Shown piece after piece: positions 8,019 to 15,634 of a DNA stretch of 49,479 bases (position 1 is its first letter; every line of letters begins with the position of its first letter). Below the pieces are notes generated by a model. The model did no database searches and was not told where the DNA came from. It worked only from the letters and a program-made list of their open reading frames with translations. Location: positions 6,427-55,905 of the forward strand of contig NZ_QRMP01000026.1 in the NCBI RefSeq assembly GCF_003473295.1, given 5' to 3'. This DNA comes from Parabacteroides sp. AM08-6. GTDB lineage: Bacteria > Bacteroidota > Bacteroidia > Bacteroidales > Tannerellaceae. The position numbers were made by a program, and so were the translations under genes.

Positions 8019-8098
8019 CCGAATACTAATCCGGGCGGGGTGTCAAAGCCCTGCCCGCCAAAATAACAAAGTTCATAACCATTAAAAAATAGAACATC

Positions 8099-8317
8099 AT
8101 GCAGTCACTTAACAAAAACGGGGTAAGCATTACCCAAACACCGGGAGAAGAAAAGTTCGTGAAATGCTGTTTAGGGGCTTTCAGGGGACAGATTTATATT
8201 CAATACGACTACCGCCATACCGATATGGAACTTTTCAGCACGGTAGCCAAAACGCTGGACGAGTGCCGCCGCAGGCGTGACGAGTGGGTAGCGAAGAAAG
8301 AACGGGGTAATAAATAA
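8099..8317 (+). CDS. DUF3873 family small protein
   Basis: 72 residues. MQSLNKNGVSITQTPGEEK is typical of DUF3873 proteins found next to ardA-like genes in Bacteroides conjugative elements. It is soluble, ends in a basic tail (RRRRDEWVAKKERGNK), and is followed 15 bp later by the next gene. Function unknown. Confidence 0.75.
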   Translation: MQSLNKNGVSITQTPGEEKFVKCCLGAFRGQIYIQYDYRHTDMELFSTVAKTLDECRRRRDEWVAKKERGNK

Positions 8318-8332
8318 GTAAATTTTAGGGAC

Positions 8333-8815
8333 ATGAAAACAACAGAAGTAAACAAAGGGCTTATCGGCAGACGTTGCGAGTGCATTTTTACAGGCTTAAT
8401 GGTAACGGGCGTTATCGAGGACATCCAAGACGAGCAACATTCGGCGGCGGTCAAAGTCCGTTTCGACCACCCGCACCAGTGGGGCGATGATTTGTATAAT
8501 GATGTGTGGGCGTGGGGGCGCAAAATTGACGGGTTCGGCACGTTGCGCCATTTGCAACTGCTGGAGGACAAACCGGACTTTCAGACAATGACCGTAGTTT
8601 TCGGCGAGCCAATCAGCCGGATAGACCGCAGTGTTTTTGAAGATGTTGCAACGTGGGGCGTCTGTTCCCTGCAAGGCTGGGTAAACAGCTACGAGAGTGT
8701 CCGGTTTGTAGCCATAAACGACCATACGGCAATTATCACGGGCGAATACAACATGGAACAGGTAAAGGTGTGGTTAGAGAAATATACGTCCATAAAGAGC
8801 CTTAAAACCAGTTGA
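8333..8815 (+). CDS. Hypothetical accessory protein, 160 residues
   Basis: I do not recognise a defined domain. The N-terminal half resembles a beta-rich small domain (GLIGRRCECIFTGLMVTGVI followed by a segment with HPHQWGDD and W residues). The C-terminal half is a mixed alpha/beta part. No signal peptide. It is likely in the ardA-DUF3873 operon, since only 15 bp separate it from the previous gene. It is followed by strong terminator hairpins. Function unknown. Confidence 0.65.
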   Translation: MKTTEVNKGLIGRRCECIFTGLMVTGVIEDIQDEQHSAAVKVRFDHPHQWGDDLYNDVWAWGRKIDGFGTLRHLQLLEDKPDFQTMTVVFGEPISRIDRSVFEDVATWGVCSLQGWVNSYESVRFVAINDHTAIITGEYNMEQVKVWLEKYTSIKSLKTS

Positions 8816-8819
8816 TAGA

Positions 8820-8842
8820 GAACGGCGGCAAACAGCCGCCGT
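8820..8842 (+). terminator. Terminator after the ardA operon
   Basis: AACGGCGGC and GCCGCCGTT form a 9-bp GC-rich stem with loop AAACA, just after the stop at 8815. The trailing T tract is interrupted (ACTTTCTTCC). Confidence 0.7.
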
Positions 8843-8883
8843 TACTTTCTTCCGTGAGCCTGCCAGCGGGTGAAGAAAGTAAC
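8841..8883. repeat. 12-bp perfect inverted repeat
   Basis: GTTACTTTCTTC (8841-8852) and GAAGAAAGTAAC (8872-8883) are perfect inverse complements around a 19-nt loop. It may be a second hairpin of the converging-gene terminator or a protein site. Confidence 0.55.
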
Positions 8884-8915
8884 AAAGAAGCCGTCCGTTT
8901 TCCCTATCATGGAAA

Positions 8916-8943
8916 CAGCCCGCCGATGCTTCCCGGCGGGCTG
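8916..8943. terminator. Hairpin between converging genes
   Basis: CAGCCCGCCG and CGGCGGGCTG form a perfect 10-bp stem around ATGCTTCC. There is no T-run, so this could end transcription from the tra operon only with help from Rho or other factors. Confidence 0.5.
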
Positions 8944-9018
8944 TCTGCCCGATATTTACGCCTTGCGTATCATTCCATATCCGGTTTCCCAAAAGGATGA
9001 TGAAAACGAATGTCACGA

Positions 9019-9339
9019 CTATAAATCCTCACAGTGAATAAATTTTACACTAAGTATGCACACGGTTTCTTCTTCCTCTATGTCGTATTTCCATGTCCGC
9101 TTAGTGACAAGCATTTCCGTGTCGCAATCGAACCATACCATTACGGGCGCATCATCTTCTTCGTCCGCCCATTTGAAAACCTGATTGGACGGCGTTTTCC
9201 ACAATTCAGCCCCGTCACGTTCGGAAATACAGTCCTTGTCCACAATGATGATGTCACCTACTGCCGGAACTATATCCGTTTCCAACGTGGTTTCTATATA
9301 CCACGAGATGCCTTTTATATCCAATTCTATTTTTACCAT
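9019..9339 (-). CDS. Hypothetical protein at the end of the tra operon
   Basis: 106 residues, soluble and acidic. Its start is 1 bp after the traQ stop, so it is the last gene of the transfer operon. MVKIELDIKGISWYIETTLE begins a beta-rich protein without signal peptide. I do not recognise its family. Position suggests an element-specific accessory protein rather than a core part of the machine. Confidence 0.6.
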   Translation of the reverse strand: MVKIELDIKGISWYIETTLETDIVPAVGDIIIVDKDCISERDGAELWKTPSNQVFKWADEEDDAPVMVWFDCDTEMLVTKRTWKYDIEEEETVCILSVKFIHCEDL

Positions 9340-9340
9340 G

Positions 9341-9805
9341 TCATTTTATCTGTTTAGGGGTTATTGTTTCCGTTTCTTCCCCGCTGTTGTCATTATTGAA
9401 CGATAGCGAAAGTTGCTGCACCTGCCCGAAGCAGTCGATGATATAAATGTCAATCGTCTGCTGGTCGGTCGATGCCGAGGTGTAGTAGAGCCGGAACGTT
9501 TCTTTTTCCAGCGGGTACAGGTCATTGGGCAGGAACACCGTGCCGTTATCCATTTCCAGCTTCCCTTTGCCGTCCGGCTGGAAGTACCTTATTTGATAGG
9601 TAGTCGGCTGGTAATAGCCGCCACGCACCAACTGGCAGCGTATTTCGGCGGTTTCCCCGACTTTCAGCCTTTTGGGTACTGGCAGCGTTTCGATGCTGAA
9701 CGGGTACGCCTGCTGAATATCCAAGTTGTCATTACAGGCGGTGACAAGCACAAGGGCGGCCACGATGTAGCAGCCCATGATGATTTTATACATTACATTC
9801 TTCAT
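9341..9805 (-). CDS. traQ: TraQ, DUF3872 conjugative-transposon lipoprotein
   Basis: 154 residues. A lipoprotein-type signal ends at Cys in VLVTAC, and the mature part has an immunoglobulin-like pattern (FSIETLPVPKRLKVGETAEI). DUF3872 is the TraQ family of CTnDOT-type systems. The ATG at 9805 was chosen over 9811 because the homologous relic at 46547-46834 begins the same distance before the shared MGCY. It is likely an outer-membrane-side accessory of the transfer pore. A truncated relative lies at 46547. Confidence 0.85.
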   Translation of the reverse strand: MKNVMYKIIMGCYIVAALVLVTACNDNLDIQQAYPFSIETLPVPKRLKVGETAEIRCQLVRGGYYQPTTYQIRYFQPDGKGKLEMDNGTVFLPNDLYPLEKETFRLYYTSASTDQQTIDIYIIDCFGQVQQLSLSFNNDNSGEETETITPKQIK

Positions 9806-9824
9806 ATACATTATTATATAGCGG

Positions 9825-10406
9825 TCAGTTGATAATGAATTTCAGTCCCAAAGATACCTGCGTGTGGAACTTGCCTATGTCCGAGCCGAACAACGCCCGT
9901 TCCCTTGCGTTCAGTAGCAGAGCCACCCGGTCAGTCAGATAGGCTTCCAGTTCCAGCGTCAGCGCACCGCCGTAAATGAAGCAGTCCTTATCCAGCAAGG
10001 TAGAGCCGTCCGGCAGCAGCTTTTCGCTGCGGTTGCTGGTTTCATACCCGGCGAGAGCCGACAATCCCAATGAAAGGAAAAAGGTCTTTCGCCTGTCCGA
10101 TAGGAATTTCAGGTAATAGCCGCCCTCTGCGGTGAACTGTTCGACCGGAATACGCATATCCTTGTAGTCATACTTCTTGTGCAGGTATTCCCCGCCAATC
10201 ACCCAGCGGTTGGCGTTCTTGGTGTAAACGCTGTACGCCGCCCCGATGTGGTAGGCGAAATCCGTGTCGGAGTTCCAATGTACCCCGTCCGCCATGCCCG
10301 CCGTGACCTGCAAGCCTTTCATGCCCGGCAGGTATCTTTGCGCGTGTGCCTGAAACGAGGTCAGGCACAGCGCAAAGAGCATCATTATAAAGACGTGTCT
10401 TTTCAT
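9825..10406 (-). CDS. traO: TraO conjugal transfer protein
   Basis: 193 residues with a signal peptide (MKRHVFIMMLFALCLTSFQAHA) of the Sec type; cleavage follows AHA. The mature protein has alternating beta strands and ends in a hydrophobic strand (QVSLGLKFIIN), typical of small outer-membrane barrel proteins. TraO follows TraN in all CTnDOT/ERL operons. The 3-bp gap to traN shows tight coupling. Function in detail is unknown; probably part of the outer-membrane end of the pore. Confidence 0.85.
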   Translation of the reverse strand: MKRHVFIMMLFALCLTSFQAHAQRYLPGMKGLQVTAGMADGVHWNSDTDFAYHIGAAYSVYTKNANRWVIGGEYLHKKYDYKDMRIPVEQFTAEGGYYLKFLSDRRKTFFLSLGLSALAGYETSNRSEKLLPDGSTLLDKDCFIYGGALTLELEAYLTDRVALLLNARERALFGSDIGKFHTQVSLGLKFIIN

Positions 10407-10409
10407 TCC

Positions 10410-11345
10410 CTATTTGATTTTTAGTTCGTCAATCACTTCTGCGTTCACGATGTCGGCGTTTTCCACCCGGATAACCTGATGCCGCCCGCCGTTCTTCTCG
10501 TAGAGTTCCACCAACAGCAGTTTGTCGTCAGGAATGGTGAACTTCGGCAGGGCGTACACCGTGCGCACGGTACTTTTTCCTGCAATCTCTACCACCTCGT
10601 TGTAGCTGCGTACCGCATCCAGTACCGTTTCCTGAATGGCGGTGCGTTTCGGCACTTTCTTATCGACTATCTTAAACCTGATGAAGTCAGTATCGAAAGG
10701 CACGTTGGAACTGTTCTTTGTCTGCGTGTGTACATAGAGCATCCCGTTATAGGTATAAATGCCCTTGATTAAGAACTGTATGCCGAAACGCTTGCTACCC
10801 AAGTGGCGCACTTTCCGGTCATTGTTCTTGTAGATGCTTTGCATTATCAGTTTCACCAGCAGCGGGCTTTCATTACCCAGTTCCCGGAAATAGATGTTCA
10901 TGCGGGTATGCGAAAAGTCGCTGGTGTCCTCGTTCTCCAAGAAGTCTTTCATTTCGATGTTGAGCATTTCCGGTTCACGGGCGTACTTGGCGTTGAACGA
11001 AAAGAAACTGCCGTCCTCGCAAATGACGGAGAAGTTCGTTTCGCCCGGAAAGCCCTCTGTCGTGGCTTTCACCCGGATTACGTTCTCCGCTCCGTCCGCC
11101 TTGCCCGCTATGATGTGGTTGCTTCCCAAATCGACATAGCGGACGGCGGCGGGAAAGATGATATGCACCGTCTTGGCAAAGGTCACTTCCACACCGTAGG
11201 GCGTTACCATTTGGCGGTACGGGAGTTTCCGGGTAATACCCCGGTACAAGTCGTTTCCAGCCGCATACTTCACGGTGTCAGTAGTTTGTGCGTTTGCCGC
11301 ACACACGCCCAGCAAGAGGGCGAACAATACAAAAATCTGTTTCAT
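10410..11345 (-). CDS. traN: TraN, VirB9-like outer-membrane complex protein (DUF4138)
   Basis: 311 residues, Sec signal peptide ending in CAANA, then a beta-rich protein with the DUF4138 pattern (TKTVHIIFPAAVRYVDLGS-like segment from residue 55). TraN is regarded as the VirB9-equivalent in the Bacteroides type IV secretion system. The gene follows traM with a 29-bp gap that holds one of four copies of the ACCACTAAAATTTCAATTA leader motif, immediately before the start codon. Confidence 0.9.
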   Translation of the reverse strand: MKQIFVLFALLLGVCAANAQTTDTVKYAAGNDLYRGITRKLPYRQMVTPYGVEVTFAKTVHIIFPAAVRYVDLGSNHIIAGKADGAENVIRVKATTEGFPGETNFSVICEDGSFFSFNAKYAREPEMLNIEMKDFLENEDTSDFSHTRMNIYFRELGNESPLLVKLIMQSIYKNNDRKVRHLGSKRFGIQFLIKGIYTYNGMLYVHTQTKNSSNVPFDTDFIRFKIVDKKVPKRTAIQETVLDAVRSYNEVVEIAGKSTVRTVYALPKFTIPDDKLLLVELYEKNGGRHQVIRVENADIVNAEVIDELKIK

Positions 11346-11348
11346 CGT

Positions 11349-11369
11349 TAATTGAAATTTTAGTGGTTG
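11349..11369 (-). repeat. Leader motif copy at traN
   Basis: On the minus strand it reads CAACCACTAAAATTTCAATTA, shown as CAACCACTAAAAT and TTCAATTA, and ends 3 bp before the traN start. Related copies are at 18847, 26752 and 30255. Confidence 0.6.
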
Positions 11370-11374
11370 AATAA

Positions 11375-12694
11375 TTATTGTTGTTTGGCGTAAAGCATGA
11401 CTTTATAGCCTGCTTTCAGTTTTACTTTTACAATCCTGAACTTTTTCGCAAGATAGCCGGACGTTCCTTGCAGCAAGCCCCTTGTCACGTCCATAGCCAC
11501 CTGCTGCCCTGCACTCCGTGCAAAGGATATGCTTGTGCCCAGCCCGCTGCCTATATTCGCCATTGCCTCGTTGAACGCTTCCTGCTCCATTGAGGACGGG
11601 ACGGAAAGCCCTTTTTGCCCGTCCGTATCGAACACGGCGAGTTCAACCGGAATAATGTTGCCCGCATACTCAATCGAGGACACCTGTATATCGAGCCGTT
11701 CACCCTGCACTTTTGCCGTCCCCGCCACAAGGGTATTCTTCGGCACAACGATGTTCCCCGCCTGCATGGGTTCGAGCAGCCGTAGTTTCACCGCCTGCCC
11801 GTCCACCAGCGTTTGGTCTTGGTGGATGCAGGCGGCTACCGTGTTCTTTCCCATAGCGTACCCCGTGCCTACCGCCGTGTTGAAGCCGTAGTTTCGTGGC
11901 TGGCTGTAAGCCCGGATGAAGTCGGCATCGCTCATGGGCTGCTGCAATCCCGAAACGGTCGTTTCCCTGACAGCCTGCACCGCCACCGCATCCGGCTTGC
12001 GGTTAATGTCGCCCGTTACCGGGACTTGTGCGACTTGTCCCTGCCCGCCGTTCATGTACTTTGCCGCCAGCTCGTAGGACTTTTCCAAGAGTGCCATTTG
12101 GTCGTCAGCCGTAGGCGTGGCATTCTGCTGCTGTTGCAGTCGGTCTGTCAGTTCCGCCACCTGCCGCTTCAAGTCCTCTTTTTCCTCGTCCACCGCCGGA
12201 CTTTCATAGAACGTGCTTAACTGGCGGTTGATGTCCCGGTAAGCGTATGCCGAAGAAGCACCGCCGCCCCTTTGGGGCTTCATATCTTCTTCTTCCGGCA
12301 TCAGGTCGATTTCCGCTTGCGGTTCTTCCGCTTCATCGTTCCCGGTGAAACCGAAGTCCTGCAAGGATTGTATCTTGTCCTGCTGTTTGCGGCTCATCAT
12401 CGCCTGCTCGTATGCCTTTTGCTTGTCGGCTATAATCCCGTCCTCTGCGGGCAGGGGTATGTCGGCGTTGAAGCCGCCCACGCTCTCCACGTTCACGTCC
12501 TCTTTGCCGGAGGGGGCGAATATCAGGTACATGCACCCGGCAAAGGCAAGGAACATCAGCGGGAAGACTATCATTTTCCTGCGCTGCTGCACTTGCTGGG
12601 GTGTCAGTTCCTTTTCGGGCTTCTTTTCCTTTTCAGGCTGCTTGCCCGGTTGCTGCACGGTCGTGCCGTTCTCATTCTTCTGTACTTCTTCCAT
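11375..12694 (-). CDS. traM: TraM, VirB10-like conjugative transposon protein
   Basis: 439 residues. N-terminal cytoplasmic region rich in Lys, Glu and Pro, then one transmembrane segment (IVFPLMFLAFAGCMYLIFA) at about residues 42-60. A long Gln/Glu-rich periplasmic part follows, with a helical stretch LKRQVAELTDRLQQQQ. The C-terminal domain has the TraM/VirB10 features. It spans the envelope and links the inner and outer-membrane complexes. It overlaps traL by 23 bp. Confidence 0.9.
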   Translation of the reverse strand: MEEVQKNENGTTVQQPGKQPEKEKKPEKELTPQQVQQRRKMIVFPLMFLAFAGCMYLIFAPSGKEDVNVESVGGFNADIPLPAEDGIIADKQKAYEQAMMSRKQQDKIQSLQDFGFTGNDEAEEPQAEIDLMPEEEDMKPQRGGGASSAYAYRDINRQLSTFYESPAVDEEKEDLKRQVAELTDRLQQQQNATPTADDQMALLEKSYELAAKYMNGGQGQVAQVPVTGDINRKPDAVAVQAVRETTVSGLQQPMSDADFIRAYSQPRNYGFNTAVGTGYAMGKNTVAACIHQDQTLVDGQAVKLRLLEPMQAGNIVVPKNTLVAGTAKVQGERLDIQVSSIEYAGNIIPVELAVFDTDGQKGLSVPSSMEQEAFNEAMANIGSGLGTSISFARSAGQQVAMDVTRGLLQGTSGYLAKKFRIVKVKLKAGYKVMLYAKQQ

Positions 12695-12968
12695 GTTCCG
12701 GTCTGTTTAAGGGGTTGATACTGTTGATTGTGTCGTTGCCTTGCAACGGCAGTTGTTTGATATGTTCTATTTGCAGCCGCCTGCCGTCCCGTTTCCCGAT
12801 ATTGTAGATTGATGAAACGGTGATGTAGATAGACAAGCCGCCGAAAAAGAGGAACATCACGAGGATAACCGCCAGCCTTTTGCCCGGCGTAATCCGTCCG
12901 CACATTCGGCGCAGGCGGTCGTCCGCCCAGTCCTGCACCGTTTCGATATAGTTTCGTTTTCTCTCCAT
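12672..12968 (-). CDS. traL: TraL, small membrane protein (DUF3989)
   Basis: 98 residues with a basic cytoplasmic N-terminus and one transmembrane helix (RLAVILVMFLFFGGLSIYITV). Belongs to DUF3989, the TraL position between traK and traM. Probably an inner-membrane part of the transfer pore. Its 3' end overlaps traM by 23 bp and its start is 4 bp downstream of traK. Confidence 0.85.
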   Translation of the reverse strand: MERKRNYIETVQDWADDRLRRMCGRITPGKRLAVILVMFLFFGGLSIYITVSSIYNIGKRDGRRLQIEHIKQLPLQGNDTINSINPLNRPEHGRSTEE

Positions 12969-12972
12969 AAGG

Positions 12973-13596
12973 CTATCTCTTAATGGTTTGTAAATCCTTG
13001 TTCTCGGTAATGGTGAACGCTTCGATGATGAAGCCGTGCGGGTTGTTATCGCTCCGTGTGGCGTTGAGCAGGCGGCACGAGGTCACAAGGCTTCGCACCG
13101 TCAGGCTGCTTTCCCGGACAATCAACTGGCGGGCATACGTGTTCACCTTGTAGGGGTACTGGTCGAAGTTGCACTTTACGCTGTCAATCTCAACCGTCTG
13201 CGTGACGTTTCCGGAAATCACCCGGTTGTAGTAGCCCTTTTCCGCCAAGTCCTTGTAATAGTTGAAAGCGGTCTTATCGGCGAGGAACAGCGAGCGTTTG
13301 ATGTTACTTTCGATAGCCCCCTTGTCGGGCGAGAGCGTGAAGAAAAGCTCGTGGAAACGCCGCACGTGCGATTTGGCTTCCACGGGTCTGTTCTGTGCCA
13401 TGTCCTGCGAAAGAGCCAGCATCAGGCTTTTACCGTTGTCGAGGACGTAAATCTTCTGCCGTTGCTTTTCGGCGAAGCTGTACGAGTTCCACACGGCAAA
13501 GCCCGTCACCAGTGCGCACAGGCAGATGAATACCAGCGCAAAAAGCCGGATTTGCCGGAAACTCGTTTCGATGTTTGTCAATGACTTAAATTCCAT
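12973..13596 (-). CDS. traK: TraK conjugal transfer protein (VirB8-like position)
   Basis: 207 residues with a single N-terminal membrane anchor (LFALVFICLCALVTGFAVW) at about residues 18-36, and a periplasmic NTF2-like alpha/beta domain. TraK is placed as the VirB8-type scaffold in these systems. The start MEFKSLTNIETSFRQIR is the family start. Located between traJ and traL. Confidence 0.85.
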   Translation of the reverse strand: MEFKSLTNIETSFRQIRLFALVFICLCALVTGFAVWNSYSFAEKQRQKIYVLDNGKSLMLALSQDMAQNRPVEAKSHVRRFHELFFTLSPDKGAIESNIKRSLFLADKTAFNYYKDLAEKGYYNRVISGNVTQTVEIDSVKCNFDQYPYKVNTYARQLIVRESSLTVRSLVTSCRLLNATRSDNNPHGFIIEAFTITENKDLQTIKR

Positions 13597-13616
13597 ATTC
13601 TAAATTTTGATGTTGG

Positions 13617-14630
13617 TTATTTGAGTAGTTTCCCGGCTACTTTCCCGGTTGCCGCACCGACCGCCGCCCCGGTTATCGCCCCCGCTTTCGCCCCCGCTTT
13701 CGCCACGTTCCGGTTGTAGGCGGTAGTGCCGCCAGCCGACACAATCCAGCCTGCCACCGTTGGAATGGTGAAGTAGCCCACGATGCCGATAATCATAAAG
13801 ATTACGTACACGGTGCTGCTCCCGTCAGGAATGAAATTCGGGTCTGAAAGCTGCTCGATGTCCTTTTGGAGCATCAGCGTTTGTATGCGTGCCAGCACGC
13901 TGCTGAACAGGTCGGACACGGGCAACCACAGGTAAATGGAGATATAGCGTGAAATCCACTGGGTCAGCGTGCTTTGGAAACCGTCATAGACGGAAATCGC
14001 AAACGCCAGCGGACCCAGTATCGAAAGCACAATCAGGAAGAACGTGCGCAGCGTGTCTATAATCAGCCCCGCCGCCTGAAAGAGCATTTCCAGCAATTCC
14101 CTGAACCAGTCCCGGACGGACTTCTTGATGTTGTAAGCCGCCCTATCCATATACATACCCGTCATAGTCACCATGTCGGACGGCGACCAGCCCAGTTCTT
14201 CCAGTTGTCTGTCAAATTCCTCGTCCGATGCGAGGTAAGCCGTTTCGGGGCTACGCATCAGGGCTTCATATTCCAGTCGGTCTTTCTGCGCCCGGTACTC
14301 GTTCATGTCGAAAGTCTGCGTTTCCATAAGCTGGTTGCACCCTTTCACCACTGGCGACAGCACCGTGTTGATAGTCCCTAATACGAACGTGGGAAAGAAC
14401 ATGATGCACAGCCCCAGCGCAAAGGGGCGCAGGAGCGGGTACACGTCTATGGCTTCCGCCCTTGCGAGCGACTGCCACACTTTGGCGGCTACATAGAACA
14501 GCGCACCCAGCCCGGCTATCCCTTTGGCTACCCCCGTCATGTTGCTGCACAAGGGCATCATTTCATCATATAGCACCCGCAACACTTGGTGCAGGTTGTC
14601 AAAATCCACCGCTGCTAATAACATAGGCAT
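13617..14630 (-). CDS. traJ: TraJ, polytopic inner-membrane protein (VirB6-like)
   Basis: 337 residues with several hydrophobic segments, for example ALGLCIMFFPTFVLG, FFLIVLSILGPLAFAIS and YVIFMIIGIVGYFTI, and a glycine/alanine-rich C-terminus (GAKAGAITGAAVGAAT). TraJ of CTnDOT-type elements fills the VirB6-like role in the inner-membrane channel. It starts 13 bp after traI ends and is followed 20 bp later by traK. Confidence 0.9.
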   Translation of the reverse strand: MPMLLAAVDFDNLHQVLRVLYDEMMPLCSNMTGVAKGIAGLGALFYVAAKVWQSLARAEAIDVYPLLRPFALGLCIMFFPTFVLGTINTVLSPVVKGCNQLMETQTFDMNEYRAQKDRLEYEALMRSPETAYLASDEEFDRQLEELGWSPSDMVTMTGMYMDRAAYNIKKSVRDWFRELLEMLFQAAGLIIDTLRTFFLIVLSILGPLAFAISVYDGFQSTLTQWISRYISIYLWLPVSDLFSSVLARIQTLMLQKDIEQLSDPNFIPDGSSTVYVIFMIIGIVGYFTIPTVAGWIVSAGGTTAYNRNVAKAGAKAGAITGAAVGAATGKVAGKLLK

Positions 14631-14643
14631 ACCGATTTATATG

Positions 14644-15270
14644 TTACCAGTAGCGTTCATCCGCCGAGCCGTAGAGAGCCAGCACCCGGTCGGTGTCGTT
14701 CTTCTTCTTCGCCCGCAGGTAGGACACGGATATGTTCTTGCGGGTGTAGTAGTTCACGAGGTTGCGGTAATTCAATAGACTTCGGTAGGCATTATCAATA
14801 ATAGCCAGCCGTTCGGCATCCGTCAGCGACATACCCGTGATGTTCACTACATTCTTCAAGTCCTGCAACACGTCCGAGCTTTCCGACATCAGTTTGGCAT
14901 AGCCGAACGAGATTGCGGAAAGTTCGTCAGCCGTGAAATTCGGGTCTGCCAGCATGTTTTGGAAGTTGCGCACGTAGATTTCGGAGATTTCCGCCACCAG
15001 TTCGATAGACTTTCCCACCTTGACACCGCCCTTGACAACATCGTGTACCGATTTGAGCGCATCGTAATATTTTTTACCCTGCTGGAAAATCTTCTGCGCT
15101 TCCATGAATCCGTCCAGCGTGTTCTTGGCTGTGGTGGAAGTCTGCACTATCTGCTTGGTGGTGTTGATGATACCCTGCGCCAAGTTGCCGGGGTCTGACA
15201 CCACCCATTGGGCGGATGCCTTGCCGATGAAACAGCAGCATACCGCCATAAGGAGAATTGTTTTCTTCAT
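14644..15270 (-). CDS. traI: TraI, DUF4141 periplasmic protein (VirB5-like position)
   Basis: 208 residues with a signal peptide (MKKTILLMAVCCCFIGKASA) and a helical mature protein with the start QWVVSDPGNLAQGIINT-type pattern typical of VirB5/TraI proteins. This TraI is not a relaxase despite the name. Its start overlaps the end of traH by 4 bp (ATGA-type). Confidence 0.9.
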   Translation of the reverse strand: MKKTILLMAVCCCFIGKASAQWVVSDPGNLAQGIINTTKQIVQTSTTAKNTLDGFMEAQKIFQQGKKYYDALKSVHDVVKGGVKVGKSIELVAEISEIYVRNFQNMLADPNFTADELSAISFGYAKLMSESSDVLQDLKNVVNITGMSLTDAERLAIIDNAYRSLLNYRNLVNYYTRKNISVSYLRAKKKNDTDRVLALYGSADERYW

Positions 15271-15623
15271 CTTTTTCTGTTTTTAGGGTTTGTAACTCGT
15301 TTGTATTCGCCGCCGGGTGAAAGGGTTATCCGGTCACGTCCCTTGTCATACGTCAGCAGTATGGCAAAGCCTGTTTCGATAAACAGCTTTCCGTCCCGTT
15401 CCGACACTTGATAGGCGGTTTCCAGCACCCTGCCCCTGACATTCGCTTTCCGGGTGACGGTGTATCTGCCGCCCGTTTCCGAGAGCGTGAAAGCCGGGTG
15501 TCCCTTGACGTGTACCCATTCGCCACGCATCTTTTCCAGTTGTTTTTCCCCGCTGCCAGTACAGCCAGCCAATGACAGGCAGGCGCATAGCAGCATGGGA
15601 AACAGTCTGTTTGTCCGTTTCAT
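15267..15623 (-). CDS. traH: TraH-position lipoprotein, DUF3876
   Basis: 118 residues. The lipobox LSLAGC near residue 20 indicates a lipoprotein. The small beta-rich mature domain (GEWVHVKGHPAFTLSETGGR) matches DUF3876. It overlaps traI by 4 bp and starts 11 bp after traG. A cytosolic DUF3876 relative exists at 2422. Function in transfer is unknown. Confidence 0.8.
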   Translation of the reverse strand: MKRTNRLFPMLLCACLSLAGCTGSGEKQLEKMRGEWVHVKGHPAFTLSETGGRYTVTRKANVRGRVLETAYQVSERDGKLFIETGFAILLTYDKGRDRITLSPGGEYKRVTNPKNRKR

Positions 15624-15634
15624 GTTTCTTTATT